Shown in pieces: positions 1 through 5,667 of a stretch of DNA of 6,514 bases; the stretch's first letter is position 1, and the number at the start of each line of letters is the position of its first letter. This stretch comes from Oscillospiraceae bacterium. Lineage in GTDB: Bacteria; Bacillota; Clostridia; Oscillospirales; Acutalibacteraceae. Both the position numbers and the translations under genes were made by a program. The DNA lies in NCBI GenBank assembly GCA_009779455.1, contig WREG01000114.1, positions 1 to 6,514 of the forward strand, written 5' to 3'. The notes beneath the pieces are model-generated. The model made no database searches and was not told where the DNA came from. It saw only the letters and a list, made by a program, of their open reading frames with translations.

Positions 1-139
1 AAAAAATTTCGGTTTCAATATGTGGCAGCGTTCGTACCATGACCACATCATCCGCAGCGAATTTGATTACCGGCGAATATGGCAATACATAAATGAAAAC
101 CCGGCAAAATGGATAGAGGATTGCTACTACACAGTATAA
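1..139 (+). CDS. REP-associated tyrosine (IS200-like) transposase, C-terminal fragment cut by the window edge
   Basis: The frame beginning at base 2 is open to a TAA at 137-139 and gives about 45 residues. It contains the words FNMWQRSYHDHIIRSEFDY and YINENPAKWIED. This is the characteristic C-terminal signature of RAYT / Y1_Tnp proteins, in which a W-Q-R-S-Y-x-D-H-I-I-R block is followed by an Y-I-x-x-N-P-x-x-W helix. These are HUH-type single-strand transposases related to IS200/IS605 and often tied to small palindromic repeats. The catalytic HUH pair and the nucleophilic tyrosine would lie upstream, outside the window, so intactness cannot be judged. No clear palindromic end sequence was found in the 100 bases after the stop. 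The reading is based on motif memory and is strong for the family, but says nothing about activity. Confidence 0.82.
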   Translation, partial: KNFGFNMWQRSYHDHIIRSEFDYRRIWQYINENPAKWIEDCYYTV

Positions 140-222
140 TCATATTTCACCCACAACGATGGACGCAAGCCTGCATAGCAAATGTGAGGCGTTCTGTCTA
201 TATATTGTATAAAAATTAAATA

Positions 223-232
223 GAAGAGGAGA
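223..232 (+). promoter_or_regulatory. Ribosome binding site of the GH84 gene
   Basis: The purine-rich run GAAGAGGAGA lies 8 bases before the ATG at 241. An in-frame TAA at 217-219 closes the frame upstream, so this ATG is effectively the only good start and no N-terminal signal sequence can be hidden further 5'. Confidence 0.75.
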
Positions 233-240
233 CAAAAACT

Positions 241-1908
241 ATGATCCACCCAATTTTAAGAAAGCCCGGTACCGCCGGAAACTATTCATTCGGAAAACCC
301 GCGTCAATAAGCCTAAACATTGACGACAAAACCCTTTTACAAAAAAGGGAGGAGATTTTCGGTTCGAAATTCGTCACGGACGGCGACGTTGTCGTAACCG
401 CCGTTTTGAACAACACCGAAAAGCTTTGTTACATCGACGAAATTTTCAAGCTGACGGACGAAAAGTATATTTTAAACATAAGCGAGCACGGCGGCAAGGT
501 CTACATAGGCCTTGAATATTCCGGCAGGCGCAGTTTATGGTATGCCTTGAACGCCGTTGAAAAAATGGCCGGACGCGGCGAATTCCCGCTCGGCGAGACC
601 GTCGATTACCCCCTGTTCGACAGGCGCGGCTTTATCGAGGGCTTTTACGGCACGACCTGGCAGTTCGAGCAGCGCAAAGACATCCTGACCCTTATGGCGC
701 GGAACAATATGAACACCTTTTACTACGCGCCAAAAGACGATCCCTATCACAGGCGGCTGTGGGCCGAAATGTACCCGGAGGACGAGCTTCAAAATCTCAA
801 AATTCTCGTCGATCTGGCGGCGGATTTGGCTATTGACTTCCATTACTGCGTAGCCCCCGGCCTTTCGATAAAATACGCGGACGCGGATGACCACGCGGCC
901 CTGCTCGAAAAGACAAAACAGCTTTATTCCATCGGCGTGAGGAATTTCGGCCTGCTTTTGGACGACATCCCCTCGGAACTCGCGAACGACGAGGACAAGG
1001 CCCGTTTCGGCGATACGGTTTCCGCCCATATCTACCTTGTCAACCGCTATTACGACATGATAAAATCCGTTGACAGCGGCAACAGGCTGACCGTCTGCCC
1101 CATGGAATACCATGGCAAGGGCAACGGCTATTACATATCTAAGCTGGGCAACGGCATGCCCCCCGAGGCCGACCTGTTCTGGACGGGCGCGAAAATATGC
1201 TCGATGGAGATAACCCTGCCCGAGGCCGTGCGTTTTATCGATGCCACAAGCCACCGCCCGCTTTACTGGGACAACTTCCCCGTGAACGACGCGGAAATGG
1301 TGAACGAAATGCACTTAGGGCCGATAATCGGCAGAGACCCCGACTTGTATAAATACACAAGGGGCATTATTTCCAACTGCATGGAATATTTTGAGTGCAC
1401 GAAAATACCGCTGTTGACAATTGCGGACTACCTTTGGAACCCCCTCGTTTACGACAGCGCGAAATCCTACGACAACGCCCTTGACCAAATCATCGGCAGC
1501 GAAAACAGGGAGATATTCAAATATTTCGCCGACCATCTCAAAACATCCTGCCTTGACGACGCGAACTCGCTTATGATGAGCGACCTCCTCGGCGCGTCCG
1601 CCGTCAAGCTTCAAAAAGGGCAGTATGTTGAGGCCTTTGACGACATAAAGGCCTATCTTGAGAACATGAAAAAATGCGCCGAGCTTCTTAAAAACGGCAC
1701 GGAGCCGATCTACAAGGAACTCAAACGCTGGAGCGGCAAGTTTATCCTCTGCGTGGAGATATTGGAGCTTTGCGTAAGGTTTCTGGAGGACGGCGAGGAC
1801 GAGCTGGAGGACAAAATCAAAGAGCTTGACTATAAATACAACGGAGACCCGACGGTTCTGACGGGGTTCTGCTTTAAGGAATTCGTTATGTTCGCTGTGT
1901 ACAAATAA
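241..1908 (+). CDS. Glycoside hydrolase family 84 beta-N-acetylglucosaminidase (O-GlcNAcase/NagJ-like), apparently cytoplasmic
   Basis: The 555-residue protein matches GH84, retaining enzymes that cleave terminal beta-linked GlcNAc by substrate-assisted catalysis. Residues 1-125 form a GH20b-like N-terminal domain. The TIM barrel starts at RRGFIEGFYG (128-137). It carries YAPKDDPYHR (162-171), the catalytic Asp pair D241-D242 in GLLLDDIP, and Tyr290 in CPMEY. It also has WDN (343-345) with Asp350, and Asn379 in ISNCME. These correspond to the GlcNAc-binding and catalytic residues known from Bacteroides GH84 and human OGA, so the active site looks complete. Residues from about 400 on are a mostly helical C-terminal domain. 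There is no signal peptide, lipobox, LPXTG or carbohydrate-binding module, unlike the large secreted clostridial NagH/NagJ proteins. The gene stands alone, convergent with the S11 gene, with a terminator about 55 bases after its stop. Family assignment is secure. The natural substrate (imported GlcNAc glycosides, muropeptides or glycoproteins) is not shown by the sequence. Confidence 0.93.
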   Translation: MIHPILRKPGTAGNYSFGKPASISLNIDDKTLLQKREEIFGSKFVTDGDVVVTAVLNNTEKLCYIDEIFKLTDEKYILNISEHGGKVYIGLEYSGRRSLWYALNAVEKMAGRGEFPLGETVDYPLFDRRGFIEGFYGTTWQFEQRKDILTLMARNNMNTFYYAPKDDPYHRRLWAEMYPEDELQNLKILVDLAADLAIDFHYCVAPGLSIKYADADDHAALLEKTKQLYSIGVRNFGLLLDDIPSELANDEDKARFGDTVSAHIYLVNRYYDMIKSVDSGNRLTVCPMEYHGKGNGYYISKLGNGMPPEADLFWTGAKICSMEITLPEAVRFIDATSHRPLYWDNFPVNDAEMVNEMHLGPIIGRDPDLYKYTRGIISNCMEYFECTKIPLLTIADYLWNPLVYDSAKSYDNALDQIIGSENREIFKYFADHLKTSCLDDANSLMMSDLLGASAVKLQKGQYVEAFDDIKAYLENMKKCAELLKNGTEPIYKELKRWSGKFILCVEILELCVRFLEDGEDELEDKIKELDYKYNGDPTVLTGFCFKEFVMFAVYK

Positions 1909-1932
1909 CCGGGAATCAGGGGCAGATTTATT

Positions 1933-3333
1933 TTATCTTAATATCCGAAGATCGCCGTTTTTATCGCCGGGTTCATCATCCGGCGGTTTTTTTGTTGAAT
2001 CCGGCCTTTTTGCGGCTCTCGATTTGTTTTTGTTATGGTCCCGCAGCAATAACGCCGATATTATAAGAATAACGACAAGGGCGGACGCGGCCGTAACGGT
2101 CAAAAAATTTTTATTTGTGACAATTTTATTTATTTTTAGAGCGGCGGCTTTTATAAAGCTCAGCTCGACTTTTTCCGCCGCCACAAGATTGACAGACGCA
2201 ATTTCTTCCCCCGCGTAAAATATCTTGGCCCGCCCTAAAACCGCGCCTTTTTCGACGGGGGCTTCGATTGTTTTTGCCGTTTCGCTTTCAACCGTTTCTA
2301 TAAGCACGTTTTTTGAGTTCATCGCCATCGGCACCAGCGCCGTTACTTCTTTTTCAGGCACAAGACGCAAATGGTCAACCTTTTTCGCGGACTTGACCTC
2401 TATTACCGCGACGGTCTGCGAAGCTTCCGCCACGGTCCGGAGGCGTATGTTTTTTATCGTCCAGTCGAACAGCTTCTTACAATCTATAAACGCCAGGTTT
2501 TCTTTTGCGCCGTCTTTATTTCTATCTGTGTACGGGCCTTTCATAACGACGGCAAGGTATGAATACCCGTCTTTTGAAGCCGTTGATACGACGCAGCGCC
2601 CGGCTTTATCCGTCGAACCCGTTTTGATCCCCGATGAATAAGAATAATAATAATCCCTGTATCCCGCGTTCATCAGCAAAACCGTACTGTAAAGGGTTCG
2701 TTTGGAGGATTTGTTGGTGGCGTTTATCTCATGGGTTTTAAGCCCTGATATTTCTTTAAAAACGGGTATGTTCAATGCATATTTTGTAAGCGCGGCAATG
2801 TCGGCAGCGGTCGTATACTGGTTTTCATCGTCGAGGCCGTGAGCGTTTGTAAAATGCGTGTCCGCACAGCCCGCTTTTGCGGCGGTTTCATTCATCATAT
2901 CAACAAAAGCGCTTATATTTTCCCCGCCGACATAATATGCGAGGACGTTTGCCGCGTCCGTGGCGCTGGCAAGCAGCATCGCGCAGACCAAATCAAAAAC
3001 GCTGATTTCTTCCCCTGCTTTAAGCCCCAGCTTTGTGCTGAGTACGGCATTGAGCGGCCGGAGCGCGCCTTCCGCCGCGGTTATTTTTTGCGAGGGGTCG
3101 CTTATGCTTTCAAGCGTGACCGCGGCGGCGGCTATCATTGCGAGAGCGGCGGGCGCGGTTCTCATTGTTGAGTTTTTATCAAACAAGACGGTCCCGTCGT
3201 CAAGGCTGACAAGAAGAACTATATCCGAAGCCGTTTCAAGCTCGGAATTATAAGCGGCGTCAGCCGGCAGCGGAAACAAAGCTGCCGACAATATTAATAT
3301 AATGCAAATTAAAAAATTTTTCAGCTTTTTCAT
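1933..3333 (-). CDS. D-alanyl-D-alanine carboxypeptidase-family (peptidase S11) protein, predicted catalytically inactive, membrane-anchored
   Basis: The 466-residue protein has a signal peptide (MKKLKNFLICIILILSAALF, likely cleaved after ADA near residue 26). An S11 PBP5/DacF-like domain follows (about 35-295), then a PBP5 C-terminal-like beta domain (about 298-395), one membrane helix (about 408-430) and a charged cytoplasmic tail. Family landmarks are TNAHGLDD (162-169), YTTAADIA (173-180) and GIKTGSTDKAG (235-245, containing the KTG box). The SxxK motif, expected as PASLTK, reads PAALAM at 61-66, so nucleophile Ser and general-base Lys are Ala63 and Met66. The SxN motif reads SAT at 123-125. 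An active member would trim the terminal D-Ala of peptidoglycan stem peptides, and this one should not. The frame is uninterrupted over 1.4 kb with normal codon use, which suggests a maintained pseudoenzyme, for example a peptidoglycan-binding or scaffold protein. That role is inference. No Shine-Dalgarno precedes the ATG, but the start is fixed by the signal peptide. Confidence 0.9.
   Translation of the reverse strand: MKKLKNFLICIILILSAALFPLPADAAYNSELETASDIVLLVSLDDGTVLFDKNSTMRTAPAALAMIAAAAVTLESISDPSQKITAAEGALRPLNAVLSTKLGLKAGEEISVFDLVCAMLLASATDAANVLAYYVGGENISAFVDMMNETAAKAGCADTHFTNAHGLDDENQYTTAADIAALTKYALNIPVFKEISGLKTHEINATNKSSKRTLYSTVLLMNAGYRDYYYSYSSGIKTGSTDKAGRCVVSTASKDGYSYLAVVMKGPYTDRNKDGAKENLAFIDCKKLFDWTIKNIRLRTVAEASQTVAVIEVKSAKKVDHLRLVPEKEVTALVPMAMNSKNVLIETVESETAKTIEAPVEKGAVLGRAKIFYAGEEIASVNLVAAEKVELSFIKAAALKINKIVTNKNFLTVTAASALVVILIISALLLRDHNKNKSRAAKRPDSTKKPPDDEPGDKNGDLRILR
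1963..1993 (+). terminator. Rho-independent terminator for the GH84 gene, inside the convergent gene
   Basis: The stem ATCGCCGG (1963-1970) pairs with CCGGCGGT (1980-1987), with one T-G wobble and a 9-base loop. A run of seven T (1987-1993) follows. It works only in the plus direction, because the minus strand has no U-tract after the same stem. It lies wholly inside the 3' coding end of the minus-strand S11 gene and encodes part of that protein's hydrophilic tail. Confidence 0.85.
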
Positions 3334-3351
3334 AGACTTTTTGTTTTTTTA

Positions 3352-3378
3352 ATTATATAATAAGTTTGGCTAACTCAA
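3352..3378 (-). promoter_or_regulatory. Possible promoter of the S11-family gene
   Basis: On the minus strand TTGAGT (3378-3373) is followed, after a short 15-base spacer, by a perfect TATAAT (3357-3352). Initiation would fall near 3345, leaving a leader of only about 11 bases before the ATG at 3333. The -10 is convincing, but the spacer is shorter than ideal. Confidence 0.35.
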
Positions 3379-3380
3379 AT

Positions 3381-3399
3381 ATTCATAATGCATAATTAA
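3381..3399. repeat. AT-rich quasi-palindromic repeat, left copy
   Basis: The segment ATTCATAATGCATAATTAA shares the 12-mer TAATGCATAATT directly with 4133-4144, and the 10-mer ATTCATAATG in inverted orientation with 4145-4154. The two copies bracket the metallophosphoesterase gene. In such AT-rich sequence chance similarity is possible, but a 12-mer plus a 10-mer match at exactly the two borders of one gene is unlikely to be trivial. Confidence 0.45.
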
Positions 3400-3414
3400 C
3401 GTAATAGTTAGGAT

Positions 3415-3419
3415 AAGGA
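3415..3419 (+). promoter_or_regulatory. Ribosome binding site of the metallophosphoesterase gene
   Basis: AAGGA lies 8 bases before the ATG at 3428, which supports that start. The protein then begins directly with the first metal motif (MIYITGDTHG), so no residues are missing. Confidence 0.7.
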
Positions 3420-3427
3420 CGGTTCTT

Positions 3428-4135
3428 ATGATATATATTACCGGCGACACACACGGCGACGAGACGCGGCTTTCCCAGGCCGTTTTAAAAAATCTGCGGG
3501 AAGGGGATACCCTTATAATCTGCGGAGATTTCGGCTTTATCTGGGACAACTCCAAAAAAGAGAAGAAAATCCTAAAAAATCTCGGCTCGCGAAAATATAA
3601 CATATGCTTTTTAGACGGCGCCCACGAAAATTTCGAGCTTTTAAACGCTTACGACCAGGGAAACTGGAACGGGGGGCGGGTGCATCATATAACCGGCAAC
3701 CTTTATCATCTGACGCGCGGGCAGGTTTATAACATCCAGGGGGCTACGGTCTTTACCTTAGGGGGAGGGGAAAGCCCCGACGCCGAAATGCGCTACGGAA
3801 CCGAAACGCATTCCGGGGGCGAAAGCCTGATACATGACCGACTTCCATCTCAGGCCGAGCTTCTTGAAGGAGCGAACAATATTGAAAAAATGGGATACAG
3901 CGTCGATATCATCGCAACCCACGAACCCGCGTCAAAGGTTAAAGGGCTTTTAAAGCTGGGCAACCTTGATTCCGTCAGGATAACCGCTTTAAACAGCTAC
4001 CTTGAAGAGCTTTCAAGGCTGTGTAAATATAAAAAATGGTATTTCGGCAGTATGCATATGGACAAATTTGTTTCAAAGACGCAGACTGCGGTGTTTAAGA
4101 ATATTCTGGAGGCGGAGAGCGGGAATAAAATTTAA
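3428..4135 (+). CDS. Calcineurin-like metallophosphoesterase with altered metal-site motifs
   Basis: The 235-residue protein has the usual length for small cytosolic Firmicutes phosphoesterases of the calcineurin-like fold, whose substrates are mostly unknown. Motif I is GDTHG (6-10, ligands D7 and H9) and motif II is GDFGF (33-37, D34), both intact. Motif III, normally DGNHE, reads DGAHE (63-67), so the metal-bridging Asn is Ala65 while His66 is kept. Motif IV is ATHEP (163-167, H165). Motif V, normally GHxH, reads GSMH (207-210), keeping His210 but with Ser208 in place of the first His. Other family landmarks are WNGGRVH (80-86) and FTLGGGESPDAEMR (109-122). Loss of two residues that normally shape the dinuclear centre suggests a mono-metal, altered or absent activity. 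I recall related clostridial proteins varying at these positions, so this may be a subfamily trait rather than local decay. The gene stands alone between related AT-rich repeats, and its TAA lies inside the right-hand copy. No signal peptide or membrane segment is present. Confidence 0.88.
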   Translation: MIYITGDTHGDETRLSQAVLKNLREGDTLIICGDFGFIWDNSKKEKKILKNLGSRKYNICFLDGAHENFELLNAYDQGNWNGGRVHHITGNLYHLTRGQVYNIQGATVFTLGGGESPDAEMRYGTETHSGGESLIHDRLPSQAELLEGANNIEKMGYSVDIIATHEPASKVKGLLKLGNLDSVRITALNSYLEELSRLCKYKKWYFGSMHMDKFVSKTQTAVFKNILEAESGNKI

Positions 4136-4155
4136 TGCATAATTCATTATGAATT
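4133..4155. repeat. AT-rich quasi-palindromic repeat, right copy, with hairpin
   Basis: It starts with the 12-mer TAATGCATAATT shared with 3386-3397. It continues into the near-perfect palindrome AATTCAT-T-ATGAATT (4141-4155, 7-base arms around a central T), which contains the inverse of the left copy's ATTCATAATG. The metallophosphoesterase stop codon TAA (4133-4135) is the first three bases. The hairpin sits between two convergent genes but lacks a U-tract, so it is at best a weak terminator. Confidence 0.5.
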
Positions 4156-4159
4156 GTCT

Positions 4160-5254
4160 TTAGACGTTGAATCTAAAAAGAACGACATCCCCATCCCGCA
4201 TGACATATTCTTTCCCCTCCGAACGGACAAGCCCTTTTTCCTTAGCGGCGGTCATGGAGCCTTCTTTCATTAAATCGTCGAAAGCTACGGTTTCGGCCCT
4301 TATAAAGCCCCTTTCCAGATCGGTATGGATTTTTCCGGCCGCGGCGGGCGCCTTCGTACCTTTTTTTATGGTCCAGGCGCGGACCTCCGGCCTCCCGGCA
4401 GTCAAAAACGATATCAGCCCCAGAAGGTCATAGCTGCGCTGGATAAGCAGGTCAAGACCGCCTTTATCCGCGCCGAGATCGGCCAAAAACAAGGCTTTTT
4501 CATCGCCTTCAAGCTCCGATATCTGGGCTTCAAGCTCCGCGCATATCGGGAACGCTGCGCTGCCCTCCCTTTCCGCTATTTCGCAGACCTTTTTATACCG
4601 CGCATTGCTTTCTATGCCGTCCGCGAAATCATTTTCACCCATATTGCAGACATATATCACGGGCTTTGACGTGAGCATGTCCACCGTGTCGAGAAGCGAC
4701 CTTTCTTCGTCGTCCATTTCTACAGACCGCGCGCAAATCCCGTCGTTCAGCGCGTCAAGGACGCGTTTATAAAATTCTATGCCCGCCGCGAGGCTTTTGT
4801 CGCCCTTTAACGCCTTTTCGTCCCTTTCAACGCGCCTGTTCAAAACCTCCGCGTCGGCAACAATAAGCTCAAGGTTGATTGTCTCTATATCCCGCGCCGG
4901 GTCGATGCTGCCGTCTACATGGACGACATCGTCGTCGTCAAAACAGCGGACGACATGCACAACAGCGTCCACCTGGCGGATATAGGATAAAAATTTGTTC
5001 CCCAAACCCTCTCCTTTTGACGCCCCTTTCGCAAGGCCGGCAATATCGACGAATTCAATGGTTGTCGGCGTGATTTTTACGGGATCGTACATTTCAGCGA
5101 GTTTTTGCAGGCGAATGTCCGGCACGTTCACGACGCCTACGTTCGGCTTGATTGTGCTGAACGCGTAATTCGAGGATTGCGCCCCCATGCCCGTCATGGC
5201 GTTGAAAAGGGTGCTTTTGCCTACGTTCGGCAGGCCGACTATACCGAGTTTCAT
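4160..5254 (-). CDS. ychF: Ribosome-associated ATPase YchF (Obg-related, redox-regulated ATPase family)
   Basis: The full-length 364-residue protein is colinear with YchF throughout. The P-loop is GLPNVGKST (7-15), the switch I region is NYAFSTIKPNVG (29-40), and G3 is DIAG (70-73) followed by KGASKGEGLGNKF (77-89). The G4 position reads NMGE (204-207) rather than NKxD, which is the known basis for YchF preferring ATP to GTP. His112 in VVHV matches the catalytic His of the E. coli protein. A coiled-coil insert covers about 125-175. The TGS domain (about 280-364) has RAWTIKKGTKAPAAAGKIHTD and ends DGDVVLFRFNV, as is typical. YchF binds ribosomes and modulates translation and stress responses. 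Ser33 stands where E. coli has the redox-sensitive Cys35. The gene is 20 bases downstream of the cupin gene on the same strand, with its own AGGATGA site (5264-5270) 9 bases before the ATG, so the two form an operon. It converges on the metallophosphoesterase gene with a 24-base gap. Confidence 0.97.
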   Translation of the reverse strand: MKLGIVGLPNVGKSTLFNAMTGMGAQSSNYAFSTIKPNVGVVNVPDIRLQKLAEMYDPVKITPTTIEFVDIAGLAKGASKGEGLGNKFLSYIRQVDAVVHVVRCFDDDDVVHVDGSIDPARDIETINLELIVADAEVLNRRVERDEKALKGDKSLAAGIEFYKRVLDALNDGICARSVEMDDEERSLLDTVDMLTSKPVIYVCNMGENDFADGIESNARYKKVCEIAEREGSAAFPICAELEAQISELEGDEKALFLADLGADKGGLDLLIQRSYDLLGLISFLTAGRPEVRAWTIKKGTKAPAAAGKIHTDLERGFIRAETVAFDDLMKEGSMTAAKEKGLVRSEGKEYVMRDGDVVLFRFNV

Positions 5255-5274
5255 TTTAAATAATCATCCTTTAT

Positions 5275-5580
5275 TCAATATTCATTAAAATATTTCTTTA
5301 GGTCAATCCCGAATTTATAAAACTTCTCAATAGGCTCTTTAACGTCCCATGTGCAGCCAAGCCCTTTCGGGAATTCCACGACCATGCCTTCTTCTATCAC
5401 GGTCACGCCGTCGGGAGTGATGATATCCGCCTTCCCTTCAAGAATATAGCAGACTTCGTTGGAGGAGCCGTAACTCCAGTCGAATTTTTCGACCCCGCAG
5501 CCCCATGACCCCCATGTTTCGATGCCTAAAAGGCTGTCGGCTTCGCGGCGTTCCATCGTTTTTGTGAATATTTTATTCAT
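5275..5580 (-). CDS. Small single-domain cupin (Cupin_3/DUF861-like), histidine-free
   Basis: This 101-residue protein is a minimal cupin barrel. Features recalled for the Cupin_3/DUF861 group are WGSWGCGVEKFDWSYG (23-38), then E42 and YILEGKADIITPDG (45-58). These are followed by EEGMVVEFPKGLGCTWDV (63-80) and EKFYKFGIDL (85-94). The group includes ureidoglycine aminohydrolase-like proteins and many uncharacterised sugar- or small-molecule-binding cupins. The protein contains no histidine at all, so the classic two-His metal site of motif 1 is absent. Only Glu42 of the usual ligand set is left, which makes a metal-dependent reaction doubtful. A good ribosome site, GAAAGG (5590-5595), lies 9 bases before the ATG. 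It is the first gene of the operon with ychF, read from the promoter near 5690. No specific substrate can be inferred. The family call is good, the function unknown. Confidence 0.85.
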   Translation of the reverse strand: MNKIFTKTMERREADSLLGIETWGSWGCGVEKFDWSYGSSNEVCYILEGKADIITPDGVTVIEEGMVVEFPKGLGCTWDVKEPIEKFYKFGIDLKKYFNEY

Positions 5581-5608
5581 TATGTTTTTCCTTTCAATAA
5601 ATATGGAC

Positions 5609-5667
5609 TGTACCCCTGCCCGGAATATGCGTTAAATTCGACGGGTGTACACAAGGCCCGCCCCTGC
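5609..5667. repeat. GC-rich inverted-repeat element in the cupin-ychF leader
   Basis: TGTACCCC (5609-5616) pairs with GGGTGTACA (5643-5651), 8 base pairs with one bulged T. Inside the loop GAAT (5623-5626) can pair with ATTC (5636-5639). The 7-mer CCCCTGC occurs at 5613-5619 and again at 5661-5667. On the minus strand the element reads GCAGGGGCGGGCC and onward. I recall GTAGGGGCGG-type dispersed intergenic repeats in clostridial genomes, and this resembles a degenerate copy, although that was not checked. Placed in the mRNA leader it could also fold as a regulatory hairpin, but no known riboswitch class was recognised. Confidence 0.45.

Noticed and set aside
135..140. TATAAT that could be a -10 for the GH84 gene
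   Set aside because: It overlaps the transposase stop codon, has no acceptable -35 at 16-18 bases upstream (the bases read GATAGA), and would give a leader of about 95 bases. The AT stretch at 201-213 is no better, so no promoter is called.
535..1314. Long minus-strand open frame antisense to the GH84 gene
   Set aside because: It lies wholly inside a gene with a complete GH84 motif set, has no recognisable domain, and is the usual antisense shadow of GC-biased codons.
2225..3253. Several plus-strand open frames antisense to the S11 gene
   Set aside because: They are low-complexity Ser/Ala/Thr-rich or Arg-rich translations opposite a coherent S11 protein with a signal peptide, and none has family motifs.
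4141..4155. Palindrome between the metallophosphoesterase and ychF genes as a bidirectional terminator
   Set aside because: The stem is purely AT-rich apart from two C-G pairs and lacks a T-run on either side, so it is listed as a repeat instead.
4167..5073. Plus-strand open frames antisense to ychF
   Set aside because: The minus strand encodes a full-length, highly conserved YchF, and the antisense frames show no conserved motifs.
5609..5667. A known riboswitch or T-box in the cupin-ychF leader
   Set aside because: No T-box motif, specifier stem or conserved riboswitch core could be recognised, and the structure looks more like a dispersed repeat.
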